Below the pieces are notes generated by a model. The model was not told the DNA's origin. It was given only the letters and a program-made list of their open reading frames with translations, and did no database searches. The position numbers were made by a program, and so were the translations under genes. Source: Ziziphus jujuba (Eukaryota; Streptophyta; Magnoliopsida; Rosales; Rhamnaceae). From it: DNA of 64,000 bases. Location: assembly GCF_031755915.1 (NCBI RefSeq), contig NC_083380.1, positions 16,325,001 through 16,389,000 on the forward strand, read 5' to 3'. This document shows, piece after piece, positions 29,401 to 41,240 of this stretch (position 1 is its first letter; every line of letters begins with the position of its first letter).

Positions 29401-29955
29401 TAGGGATGTTAACGGGGCGGGACGGGATCAGTTTTTAAAATCCCGTCCCCGTTTCCGTGGGAAATTTTACATCCCATCTTCACGATTTTCCCTTTTTTTT
29501 TAGGTGCGTGGTGGGATCGGGGATTTTGCGGGGCGGGATGGTTTTTCTCATTTTGTTTTTTAATTGATATTTTTTTAAAAAAATTATATAAAAAAATTAT
29601 TTTATGATTAAAATATAAAAAAAATGACTACAATGCAATAAAAATATAATAAAATACATCAAGGAACAAATTTACAATTATAATAAAATACATATTTAGA
29701 AAAATAAATTAAAAAAAAGAATAAAATAATTTTACATAAATAAAATTTTATAAAAAAAATAATAAATAAATAAAAATATATATATATATATATCGGGACG
29801 GGTTCGGGACGTGGTTATTATTCCCCGTCCTCGATTCGGTTTTTAGGCATTTGTCCCAAGTCCGTCCCGCATCCCTGAATTTTCGGGAAAAAACCGCCCC
29901 ATTAAGGGCGGTGCACCGCGGTTTCGAGGATGGACGGGACAAATTGACATCCCTA
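29401..29955. mobile_element. non-autonomous hAT-like element (555 bp) with target-site duplication
   Basis: The element starts TAGGGATGT and ends ACATCCCTA, and the inverted similarity extends inward through G/C-rich GGGACGGG-type sequence. The flanks GCTTCAGC (29393-29400) and GCTCCAGC (29956-29963) match at 7 of 8 positions, an 8-bp duplication of the size typical of the hAT superfamily. The centre is AT-rich with no transposase, so it must have been moved by an autonomous relative. The G/C-rich ends stand out sharply from the surrounding DNA. Confidence 0.8.
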
Positions 29956-31681
29956 GCTCCAGCCAATCTTCACAATTGGCAAGTCCAGGCCCAATAAATA
30001 ATTTTATACATACAGTGTTTTTGGTTTTTTAAAACTATTTTGTTTAATGGTAAATCTTAATGGAAATTAATTTGGGGCGTTCATTTAACATAATTATTTT
30101 TTCATTTCCTACTGTATTTTATGTAATTTTTAAAATATTTTAAATTAAGATAAAATATTTATTTAAGGTTATTCAACCTTGTTTAAATTTTAGTAGATTC
30201 TAGCTGAAAAATGTCAAAAATGTTCAGTATACATCAACTAAAATACATATTAATAATGAACTATAATTTTATGTATTTTTTGACATTATACTTGATTAAA
30301 TTGAATTATATTTGATGGAGAATGTTTAATTAGTAAAATATTCAAATCAAAAACACACTTATTAAAAAAAAATCAAAACAAAATATGATTAAGGTTAGAG
30401 CTTTGGAGGGTATTTAAATCTCCTTTATAAATATAATTACATTTAAAACAATTAAATAACATATATCGATAAATTATATTATATTTTATACTAATTAACG
30501 TTCTATGTTTTTAATATAAAAGTTTTATTTTTTACAGACAAAATGTATTTTATTTTTTAAAGATCAAATGTATATTTAGTTTTTGTTAGCTAAGCATATA
30601 TATATATATATATATATACTGTTCAGTTAATACGTATTGAGCACTGTAATATTGTTCAGATAAAAATCTAGTAAACATTAAACTATGTTTGGTAATATAA
30701 AAATAAATATTTTGTCCTAAATAAAAAAGGGTCTTTTTAAAAAATTTATGTAAAATGTAGTGGAAGGAGAAAAAACCAGCGTGTAGAAAGAATGCCTTCA
30801 TTTTTTTTTTTTAATTTAGTTTTTCAAAAATCTATCTTCACTACCCGAATTTGGTAATGCTAAAATGTATTATGCGAGAAAAATAAAAGTTTTAGCTATT
30901 GCAATATTTTTTTTATTTATTTTAAAATATTTTACCGAATGTATTTTTAAATTCTAAAAATATGAAATCCAATTTATCATTTTCTTTTACAAATTTGATT
31001 GATAAAAATTATTTTATAAAGCATTATTGGGATTTGAACTATGAGCTTTTACTAAAAAAAAAATAAAAAATTGTAACTTTGTGACTAGGGAACAATAATT
31101 TCATCTTAAATTGAAAACAATTAGTCTCAAATTTTGGATCTGTTTGTTAAATGGTAATGTTAATGGAAATATATTTTTTTTTTAAAAAGTAAAAATTTTC
31201 ATATATTTGTATATTTATTTTGAGATAAAAAAATGTAGACCTAGAAAAATATATTCCTATTTCTGCGGGAAGTTATTCCACTTATAGAAATGTCATTTTT
31301 TAAAATCTTGTAAAAATAATTTTATAACTTTTGAAAATACAAACTTTATTTTTAATTTATTATACAAAATCAAATTTAATTATTTACATGTCCTAATTTT
31401 TCTATCATATACCAAATATAAAAAATTGATTTCTGAAAAACTAATTCCTAAAAATATAATCTTCAGAATCGATTTTTATTTTTTTAAAAAAAAACTTTTG
31501 CACTTCCAAAACTGGACCTAATTAGAAATTTTTTTTTTGGTAAAACATATATCCGAACAACAAAGAAAATCATTTGGTATTTTAGCACCTATGCCCCCTC
31601 AAGTATTAGGCTTTAACACTTTGAACCTCATTTTTTTTTTTTTTGGGCACTTAATCCCTATAATTCAGTTTTGTATACTCT

Positions 31682-31925
31682 ATTGGTCCGGAAATTATTT
31701 TTCATTTATTCATATTTTAGTAATTTTGAGATATACAATGTATTTACTGCAAAAATAAAACAATAAAATTGCAAAATTAAACAACATTATCAGACCTATA
31801 AATATTGGTCCGCAAACTATTTTTTTAATCTATATTTTAGTAATTTTGAGGTATACAGTATACTTACTGCAACAGTAAAACAATAAAACTGCAAAATTAA
31901 ACAACATTATCAGACCTATAAATAT
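31682..31925. repeat. 122-bp tandem duplication
   Basis: Two adjacent copies (31682-31803 and 31804-31925) begin ATTGGTCCG and contain TTTTAGTAATTTTGAG and AAACAACATTATCAGACC. They differ by about ten substitutions and small indels. No coding potential. Confidence 0.9.
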
Positions 31926-32089
31926 TGTATCAAATGTACCACATGCCTTAAAACTGTTATAAAATGAACAAAAAATAGTTTATAAACCAAAGTGCATAAA
32001 AATTAAAGTTTAAGGATCAAAGTGTTAAAAGAAAAAAATTAAAATCAATGTACGAAAGGTTAATAATATAGGTGTTAAATACCCAACTA

Positions 32090-32947
32090 ATTTTCCATAA
32101 ACTCTTAAACTCTCACCAAATAACAATGCAAACAAACTAGGGAAAAATGAAACAAATTTCGACAACAGGGATCATTCAAAGGAAGTTAGAAAATTCAAGA
32201 AGTTACATGTTGTCGTACATTTATAATTACTGGGTTTCTTTAACTTGTATGACTATTTTTTATATATTTTTCCCTTTAAAGTACAAACAGAAATAGCTAA
32301 ATTACTCCTAGCTAAACATTTAATGTCAATATTCTTTTCTAATAAAAAGAAGTATTAACACTTTAATTTAAAGTGCCAGGACCCACCCAAACCTCTTTAT
32401 TGGAACCCTAAGTGGGTTTCGACTGGAAAAATTTTATTGGACAATCCTGCAAAAAATCTGATAACATTTTCCTTAAAGATGGAGCATGCTTCAAAATTCT
32501 CTATATAGAAAGTACACTTTAATATCATATTATTTTATTTCTCTCATCTTACTACAAGATTTTTCATAAATTTCTAGACTTCTATAACAATAGCACAAAC
32601 TCACCTACAGCATCCACTTATTACAATCACATGTTATTATGGTGTCTCGTGAATTATCAAACTTATAAATACAGATGGAAGATGATAATAATAATAATAA
32701 TAATAATAATAATGGCAATGATACAACATATCAAGATTTTTGGTAACTTGTTCGAATGCTATAATGCTTGTCCAAAGGCTATCATAATTGCTCAATTGGA
32801 CAAATATGATGCATACACAGTTGACATCAATGATGATAATAACAACACTAACAAATTTACAAGTAATAGCAATAATAGTATTAATAATAATAATCATAAT
32901 AATTGATAATAAATAATAATAATAAATAATAATAATAATACCAATAT

Positions 32948-32978
<31 letters not shown>

Positions 32979-33475
32979 TACTAACTACAATAATAATTAA
33001 TAATAGTAATAATAATAATAATAATAAGATTCAATTATGCGAAAGTTTTATATATTTTTAAAATAAAAATAACATACAAGTAAATACAATAATATACTAT
33101 TTTAAAGAAATTAAAGAATTTAAATTTTAAATTATTATTGTGGAAAATAATAATTTTGTTATTAGATTGGCACAAAAGAAAACAATAATACAATTTTACA
33201 ATGAAACAAGTTCTCTCAAACTTTCCCTCAATTAGCAAATTGTTTTCTAAAGGCTCATTGGTTGGTAAAATATATCATCCAAACAATAAAAAATTAATTT
33301 TTCCATAAGCTCTTAAATTTTCAACAAAGAACAACACAAACCAAATAGGGGTAAAGTGAAACAAATTTCAACCACAAGGACCATTCAAAGGAAGCTAGAA
33401 AATTCAAAAAGTTGATATGTTGCCGTTCCCAGTCATAGTTAAGGAGTCTCTTTAACTTGTATGACTATTTTTGAA
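32090..33475. repeat. direct repeat pair flanking an AAT-rich block
   Basis: A segment at about 32090-32265 recurs at about 33298-33475 in the same orientation; shared words include ATTCAAAGGAAG and CTTTAACTTGTATGACTATT. Between them lies a dense (AAT)n and variant region at 32687-33027. Two diverged direct copies around unrelated sequence could be decayed terminal repeats or a segmental duplication. No coding remnant lies between them. Confidence 0.6.
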
Positions 33476-34459
33476 ATTTCATTTCTTAAGTGAAAGTAGT
33501 TATCATTGTTTAGAGTTGGATGGACTTTCTAACTAATAATTAATAAATATTCTCATTCAAAGAGCTTAATATTTAATATTAACATGCTTTTCTATTAAAA
33601 AAAAAAAAATTCCCCCAAAATTATATATATATATATATTTTTTTTTTCTTTTTTTTGAACAGTCAAAATTATAATTGAAAGAGTTAATTACACTTTAATA
33701 TCTTTTACTTAAGGAAGTTGCATTTTGATTTAAAGTTTAAAATGTTATAATTTAAATTTTTAAATTTTTATTTGTTGCATTTTGATCTAATTGAATTTTC
33801 TTGCCAAAGGTGGTTAACAACTCCATTACACATAACTTTCATATGACAATTATTAAAATGCAATTTGATCATTTTTGTTGCAATTTAGATCCTCTACTTT
33901 TAGTTGGTAACAATTTAAGTTTTATAGTTTCGAAGATTTACATTTTAATACCTTTTAATAGTTAAAGAAAATACTTGAGAAATCTAATTGGATCAAAATC
34001 CAACAAATTGAAATTTTCATGATTTAAATTGCAATATTTTAAATTTAAGGACTAAAACTACAACTTTTTTGAATTAGAAAACACTAAAATGCAATCCACA
34101 ATTTAAATACTGTAAATGGGTCTTCAACTATCCTATGAAAGAAAAAGTAAAAATATGCCTATTTTACCGCCAGAGTAAAATGATAAAAAAAAAATGAAAA
34201 ATTATTTCTTTTTTTTTTAATTTATTTTTTGTTTTTATTTCTAACTATGATCAAAATTATTTCCAATAATATTTTTACTTTCGAATTTTATTTTTGTAAA
34301 TCTTCTTTCCTAATTACCCCGAAAGTGAAAAAACAAATTAAAAAAAAAAAAAGAAACAGTGTGGTTGGAAACAAACAGCTCCTCAAACTCTCTACCCGAA
34401 CGTTAAAACCGCTCTCTGTGTCTCGTATAATATAATATGTAAACACGCACACACAAACA

Positions 34460-34473
34460 CACATATATATACC
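34460..34473 (+). promoter_or_regulatory. candidate TATA box of the DUF1639 gene
   Basis: CATATATATACC lies about 150 bp upstream of the start codon at 34624, just after a CA-rich stretch and before a pyrimidine-rich leader. Position and sequence suit a plant TATA box with a transcription start near 34495-34510. Many TA runs occur in this window, so the assignment is tentative. Confidence 0.4.
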
Positions 34474-34623
34474 GCGATTCTTATTTCTCAGAGACCATAC
34501 GAAAATCTTCTTCCATTTTTTCCGTCTTTCATTCTCCGAAGAATTTGAAACACATAAAAACAAACCCAGAAGAACAAGAAAAAAAAAAAAAACCGTATAG
34601 TGAGCGAGAACGCCAGAGCTCTA

Positions 34624-35618
34624 ATGGCTATGGCTTCTGAAAGATCGAAGCAACTACACAACTTCTCCTTACCATACCTCAAATGGGGCAATCAAAAATT
34701 CCTCCGCTGCATCAAAATCCCTTCAAATTCCGACGAACAGTCTGCTCCGACCCATCACCACCGATCTTCTGGGTCGGAGCTGAAAAAATCTGATCCCTTT
34801 CGTATCAAATCCAATTCCAAGCCGAACCCAGTTCGCGATTCGGGTCTGATTTCGAATACCCAAATGGACGATGACGACAGCAACAACATCGAGGCTGTTC
34901 GGGAAAAGCTTTTGCTTGATCTCAGAGTTGCGGCGAAGAGGCTCAAGGTTAGTATTCTTGAAGAAGGAGCTAAGGACGTGTCGTTGGTGGCGGCGGCGGC
35001 GGCGGAGGCGGAGGCCGAGGCGAGCAGACCTTGGAATTTGAGGACCAGAAGAGCAGCGTCTAATTTCCAAACCGCCGAGCAAGTGAAAACGAACGGCGAA
35101 TCGAGGTCATCTCCGGTGAAGAAGTTGACGGTTGAGAAGAAAGAGAGAGCCAAGTTTTCGGTTTCGCTTTCTAAGCAAGAGGTGGAGGAGGATTTCGCAG
35201 CAATGGTTGGGACTAGACCGCCAAGGAGGCCTAAGAAGAGATCAAGAACCGTTCAGAAACAATTGGACGTAAGAAAGTTGGGACCTTTTTTTTTTAAAAT
35301 TTTTTGGCGTTAAAATTTTGTTTGGTTTCTGAGAAAATACATGAAAATGAGAGAAATTTTTTTAAAAAGTCAGCTACTTGGAAAACAATCGTTGTTTAAA
35401 ATTTAGATTTTGGAAGCTCTATCCAAAAGGGTCTCTAAATTGTTGATCATTTATACCGACATTAACGATTTTTTTTTTTTTTTAACTTTTTCAAAATTAA
35501 AATCTCAATGTGTTTTTTTCTTTGTTTTCCTTAAATATTGCAGTTATTGTTCCCGGGATTGTGGTTGGCAGAAGTTTCACCAGATTCATACAAAGTTGCT
35601 GATATTCCCGAGTCATGA
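34624..35618 (+). CDS. DUF1639-family protein, function unknown
   Basis: Two coding exons, 34624-35268 and 35544-35618, join in phase 0 to 239 codons with a GT-AG intron. The first ATG of the frame is 34624, with a second two codons on. The N-terminus has LHNFSLPYLKWG, a motif usual in this plant family. A C-terminal module follows: SRPWNLRTRRAA (from residue 134), then about residues 177-234 containing KFSVSLSKQEVEEDF, RPPRRPKKRSRTVQKQLD and LFPGLWLAEVSPDSYKV, which is the DUF1639 signature. An Ala/Glu-rich GCG-repeat tract (about residues 120-133) precedes RPWNLR. The basic stretch suggests nuclear localisation, which is inference. No biochemical role is established. The TGA at 35616 lies 3 bp before a good donor (AAAG|GTGAAT at 35621/35622). 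Confidence 0.88.
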
Positions 35619-35621
35619 AAG

Positions 35622-35718
35622 GTGAATACCAGTTCCTCTTTATTTATGAAATTTCTGTGTCAGATTGTGATCATTTGTGACTGAGCTTTTGGTTTTGCAG
35701 GGGAAGAGATTAAAGCAT
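35622..35718 (+). other. last intron and residual C-terminal exon of the DUF1639 gene
   Basis: A donor at 35622 and acceptor TTTTGCAG ending near 35700 bound a short intron. The following exon, read in the phase of the upstream exon, gives GKRLKHS and then TAG at about 35720. DUF1639 proteins commonly end in a short basic tail after the PES-like segment. The in-frame TGA before the donor now excludes this tail, so the intron would lie in the 3' untranslated region. Confidence 0.5.
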
Positions 35719-35823
35719 AGCTAGCTTTTTGGGAGTTAATGTTCTGCTTACTAACTGCTTGTGCATTGTGCATTGTGATCTAAATAATGGTAATAGATAT
35801 AAGTTATGTAAATTGGAAAATTC

Positions 35824-35829
35824 AATAAA
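35824..35829 (+). terminator. AATAAA polyadenylation signal of the DUF1639 gene
   Basis: A canonical AATAAA lies about 206 bp downstream of the stop codon and 100 bp after the residual last exon, the expected position for the near-upstream element. The cleavage site would be about 15-30 bp further on. Confidence 0.55.
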
Positions 35830-37980
35830 AATGGCATTTGGGAATAATTTCTGACCTCCTGTTATGTATCAGAATTACGTTCGTATGCTAATGGTACTGG
35901 CTATTTCCAGTCCTTGTTTTGATTTATTGGAAATACATAACATATCGAATTGCAAGGGGAAAGCTAGGATTTTTGGTGTGAAAATGCTATGGCTCTTTTA
36001 TTGTTTACATGAATACAATTTATTGAACGTGTTCAGAAAGAACCCCTTATGATTTCTCCTTTATGTTCATGACAGAGCTGCAAATCGAGGCATTAGCCAG
36101 TGCTACAAAATAATTACATTTTTTTCAAGTTTTTATCATTACTGTTCTACAAATCTTTGGGTTGGGTTGCAAAGGGATGGAAATGGTAATGGGTGTGTAT
36201 TCCGATGTTAAATACATGAGTCTAATAGCTTAATTTCTTTTTATCATAATGTTGGAATCTTTCATATTTTGGCAGTGCTACTTTAAAGGCACTGAATTGG
36301 TAGCCATCAAGTAGTCCCTATAATTAGATACTTAATGTTACTTTTATTACAGGTAAATGCTTCCAACTTTTAATTCTTATGGCTCAAAATTTAATTAGTT
36401 CGAACTTGAAAATGGATTATTTCAAAATGCTGTGCTTGCTATAGTACTCTATCATGGTTCTCACAACTATTTGAAGGTAAGGTTGTTGCTCTGGGACTGC
36501 ATTGTGTTAAAAGAAGCATTAGCATATGGGGACTTCTATTTTAGAAACACCATAAATATCTGAAACTGGAAGGTGGGAAAGCAAATGTCCGCTAGATTGA
36601 AGTCTACATTATCAGCTGCATTCAAAAGCTAAAAACAGGGTTCATTCTTGTTGTGCAACAATGAATATGCATTGAAGGAGACTGTTTTATCCAGCAATGC
36701 AGGCTAATTTAGCTACTAGGTTGCCACAGCTTGCTTTTTATGTTTCATAATGTGGTATAGTAATACCTGCTAATATTGATACTTGATTTTTACGCTTTTT
36801 GGAAGGAAATATATAAGATTGTATTACTAGTAGGTGCTCTTGAATTGTTGAGCACTTTCTGTTATAAACTTTAGTTTAAGCAAGTAAACTTAGTACCATA
36901 TATGGATAGTAGGTGCCCTGGATGGCTTACTACTATAGGGGAATTGGTTTTGATATGAATCAAAGAGGGAGTTGCAGAAGTTATCTTCTTCTTTTTGGTT
37001 ACATTATTCAAAAAGGAATGGTTTCACTAGAATTTTGTCCCTTTTCTTGGCATGAGCCATTCAGTAGTCCTGATATATCCCCCATTGTTAACGATAGTAT
37101 GTTATAGATGCTCACTGAGAGTTTGACCATATCTAGTTCTCTTTTATGTCAGTTGGAAGTTGTACATCTCCTCGTGATGACTATTTGGCATCTTTAATAC
37201 CAGTCCTGTTGAAGATCAGTTGGCCATTCCTCAAGTTTTTCAAAGTGAGAAGCTGATCTATACTGTTTATCCTCTCTGAGTAGCTCCATACCTGTATGCT
37301 TCATTTAATTTTCAGCTTCCTTCTTGTACCTTGTGAAAGCTTTTTTTGAAAAGGCCCGAAGGATTAATGAGATTGTACATAAGTTCTAATACTCTTTCAG
37401 TGAGCATCATAAACATTTGAAGAGGAGTACTTCACAAATATGCCAAGAGGATTATCTGCGATGGAGCTGTGAAGTTATTGGTAAGGATTATTGCAGGACA
37501 AAAAAAAATCATAGTTTTGAATCTGAAATGAATCTTAAATAACCAAATCTGGCATTCAAAGCACGAGTTTTGGGTGTCAATGAGCTTGAAGTATGCAAAA
37601 CAGAGAAGCCAAATGAAAGAAAGTAGCATGGAGATTGGAGTTGGATATATTCAAAAGCAGAAAGTCAGGGATTAACTAGAATGGCTTTCTAAGGTATGAG
37701 TGGTTGAAGCATATGCTATGAAATATGAATACTGTGGAACTCCAATTCTACTTCTTGATCAGTATACCATCCAAAATCCATCTATTTTCAGTGGTAGGTG
37801 CTTATTCTTTCTGAAAATTTTTCAGTCCGCATTTAGAAATAGTTATGCTTTTTTAATTTTTTTCTTAATGGTTTACTATAGTTGTGTATAACTAGGTTGT
37901 ACTTTAAATGATAAGTAGGCGTCTAAACTTAAAGAAACTATCTATAAGAGATTAAAGAGGGGGTAAAAAAAACTTAAAAC

Positions 37981-38125
37981 ACCAAATTGAAACCTATCAA
38001 ACTTTCAAACTGTTAATAAAATGATGCTCATTTTGATAAATGTATTTTTTTATTTTAATACCAAATTGAAATCTATCAAACTTTCAAACTGTTAATAAAA
38101 TGATGCTCATTTTGATAAATGTAAT
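37981..38125. repeat. 79-bp tandem duplication
   Basis: Two copies of a unit starting CCAAATTGAAA and containing AATAAAATGATGCTCATTTT, at 37982 and 38061, differ by only a few bases. No coding potential. Confidence 0.9.
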
Positions 38126-39039
38126 TTTTTTTTTAATAATCATTATAAATTACTATAATATTAGTTATTTATCATTCATATATGTTTAAGCTTCTAAACC
38201 AAAAAAAAAAAAAAAAAAAACAAAAAGAAAAAAAAAAGAAAGTATAAACGTTATCAATCAAGCGTGTTAATGTTAATGTGTAAATTTGATTTACATTTTT
38301 AATGTTATGGGAGGCCTATCTATGATGACTCTCTTTGGTGTCCGAGCTTGATAAAGATTTTTAGTTGTTATTTTCACGTCTCTCTCCAGAATATTTATTT
38401 CTTTAGTGGAACACATCCTCTTCCATAGAAAAGTCAAATGAAAATACAATATTTATGGTTAAAGCGGGCTGCGGGCAGAGATTAAAGGCTAGGTGGCTTT
38501 TTTTTTTTCTTTAATTTATTTTAATTATTGTTGTTATTATTATTATTAGCAATGGTTTACACCGTAGCTAATTAGCAACTTTATTGGGCTGTCGTTCCCT
38601 AGTCAGCATTTTAGAGTGAACATCTACTCAAGCAGGATGTTGACTCAGCAACTTTTGTCGCCTTAATAGAGGTGAATATAACCGGTAATGCCAGAGCCAC
38701 AAGATAGTTTACCAATTAAATTTATTAAATAACATGGCATCTTATATAGTATTTTATTTATTTTTGGTTCATTTTATTTGTATATTTAAATTAGATTAAT
38801 TTATGAACTATTATTTTATTAATAGTTTTGATGTTGAAGTGGGGTGTAGGCCTGTTGAGAATGGCAAAATGTAATTTCAATGTAATTTAGGGGGCAATAA
38901 CACCAATACTCCAAAAATATTTGGGGCGACACTACATTTTTAATTATATTTTATATTCCAAAAATATCTTATAATAAAAGGTTAAAACATCCTTGAATAT
39001 TTAAATAAAATAAAAATAAAATACTATGCACGTTACAAA

Positions 39040-39396
39040 GGAGTTTTAGAAAAAATGGAAAACTTTAATAATGGAAACCATGAAATTTAGCAATTAAGAG
39101 GAAAAGATAGACAAACAAATCATTCCTTTCAACCCTATTTAGCTTTCTTGTATGATTTCTTTATTATCTTTGAGTGTGTGAATGGAGTTTTAGAAAAAAT
39201 AGAAAACTTTAATAATGGAGACCATGAAATTTAGCGATTAAGAGGAAAAGATAGACAAACAAAGAAAAAAAAAATTTTGAAAAATCATTCCTTTCAACCC
39301 TATTTAGCTTTCTTGTATGATTTATTTGTTATCTTTGAGTGTGTGTGTGTTTCTTGTATGATTTATTTGTTATCTTTGAGTGTGTGTGTGTGTGTT
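39040..39396. repeat. nested tandem duplications (144 bp and 41 bp)
   Basis: A unit beginning GGAGTTTTAGAAAAAAT at 39040 recurs at 39184. Within the second copy a 41-bp sub-unit, TTCTTGTATGATTTATTTG followed by a GTGTG tail, is itself duplicated (39310 and 39351). The two levels indicate at least two successive duplication events. Confidence 0.85.
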
Positions 39397-39489
39397 TCTT
39401 CCCCCCTTAATTCTCGTTCTATTGGTTCTTCACATGAATTGTTTTAAAAATGGGAATAAATGCAATGGAAATTCTGAAGTCATTCGATA

Positions 39490-39830
39490 TATATGGTTTG
39501 GACAATTTTAACTCGTCTAGATTGTATATACTAGAAAAGACGATTGCATTTGGATTATGTAACTCGGATAATTTAAATTTGTTCGGGTTATATATATAAA
39601 AAGAAAAAAACATTTGAATCTGGTATACATAACCCAGATAGTTTGACTCTGTACGAATTATATATATCAGGAAAAACAATTGGATCGAGAATATATAAAT
39701 CGAAACAAAAATTCAATAATAAGTGAACTCGTTTGGCATATATAGCCTGGACAATTTGAACCCATCTGGATTTCACATATCGGAGTAGATAATTAGATCC
39801 AAATTATATAAACTGAATGAAAATTCAATG
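39490..39830. repeat. degenerate minisatellite, period about 63 bp
   Basis: About five diverged units follow one another, each with a GGANAATTTNAAC-like word, a (C/G)TCNGGATTATATAT-like word and an AAACNATTNGATC-like word, starting near 39495, 39558, 39622, 39688 and 39736. The apparent 60-90 codon minus-strand frames here only reflect this periodicity; their translations repeat an (Y)NPNxFKLS pattern. Confidence 0.65.
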
Positions 39831-40805
39831 ATATATGAAGTCATTCATTTTTGTATATTCAAAGAAATACTTGCTTTTCCATTGAAATTCAAACTCCTAT
39901 AAAAAAAAATTCATGATTCAAGCAATCAAATCAATTAGATTTAAGTCTATCTCTGCACAAGGTTGAAGATGAATAATGCGAGATCGATTTGGAAATTAGA
40001 ACAATCACAGTGAATTAGGGGTAAAATTGATGTAGTGTACATTAATTATATTTAAGGGTAAAAAATATATAATTTATTAGTGTAAATAATAAAAATTGAA
40101 TTAAAAATAAGCGTGTATAAAATATAGTGGGGTTATAAAATTTTGTAGGTAAATCAAATTATCCAAATATTTATTTCTAAGCTTTGAATACTAGTATTCA
40201 AAAGCCTGCAAAAATATATGTTTTATTTACAAGGAATAAGAAAGTATTTAAAAAGTACATTGTTTTAGAATAAATCATTAAACCAGTATTAAGCAAATTA
40301 GAGAAATTATGATTTTTTTTTTGTTTTTTGTTTGAAAAAAAATTACATTTTCTTATAAAAAGCGACATAAATATTTGAGAAACATGACACATATACCTTT
40401 TGGAAAAATAACACTTGTTTTTTTCAGAAAAATTGTGACTAGAAAATATTATATAGGGGCTTGAATATTTAAAAATATTAAAACATATACATTAAAAAAA
40501 AAAAAATCACAAACAATATACGTACAGAGAGAGTGACAAAATGTTTTCATGTTTGTCTTTTTCTTATCATCTAATTCACTATTTTAAAAGCCAGTCACTC
40601 GAAATACCACATTAAGTTTGTATATATTTTTGACCATATATATTGCTATTTGTTATTTTATTGTATAACAAGAAGTTCATAAATTTAAGTGTTACGTTAC
40701 AATAGAGATTTTCTAAAAATTAGATATTATATTATCTCGAAAATAAAATTTTTTAATCTTTTCTATTTTTTAATAAAATATTTTTTTAATTTGTTTATAT
40801 AGATT

Positions 40806-41240
40806 TTTATAAAATTTCTTGTCAAATAATTATTTCTTCAAATATTTTTTTTTCTTATTGGTTAATTTTTTTCGTGATTCTTTATGAACAAATAATTATT
40901 ATTTATTTATAAACATTTAATTTATTTCTGTTTATTTGTACACAAAAACAATTCTTATTTCTTTTTTTAATTTTTTAGTAAAATATATTTTCATATTTTT
41001 AAATTATTTATCTGACTTTTTATAAAAATTCTTGTCCAATAATCATTTTTCCATTAGTCTTTTGATTTTTTCCCATTATGAAGAAATAATTGTATATGTA
41101 TTAAACGTTTGTTTTCCAATATTTTATCTTTTTATTTTTAGTTGCATATATTTTCATATTTTAAAATTATTTATATTGCTTTTATAAAAATTAATGCCAA
41201 ATAATTATTTTTCATATATTTTTGCTATTGGCTAAATGTT
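40806..41240. repeat. diverged three-copy tandem repeat, period about 160-210 bp
   Basis: Three segments starting near 40806, 41018 and 41179 share TTTTATAAAAATT(C)TTG(T)CNAATAAT and later GAANAAATAATTAT words. They are AT-rich, noncoding and strongly diverged. Confidence 0.5.

Larger units (their letters stand above)
29964..34440. other. AT-rich intergenic region
   Basis: No gene is recognisable. Open stretches at 32631-32906 on both strands simply translate AAT/ATT repeats. The region holds a 122-bp tandem duplication, a dispersed two-copy repeat and a trinucleotide-rich block, listed separately. Confidence 0.7.

Noticed and set aside
32631..32906. Overlapping open frames on both strands, one Asn-rich and one Ile/Tyr-rich
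   Set aside because: They translate (AAT)n/(ATT)n repeats. Openness on both strands follows from low complexity and not from coding.
34600..34623. Upstream extension of the DUF1639 frame starting at GTG
   Set aside because: GTG is not a usual plant start. The first ATG in frame is 34624, which places the conserved LHNFSLPYLKWG motif near the N-terminus as in the family.
34723..35153. Two minus-strand open frames of 119-132 codons antisense to the DUF1639 gene
   Set aside because: They are shadows of the GC-rich coding exon. The plus strand has the family motifs and splice structure.
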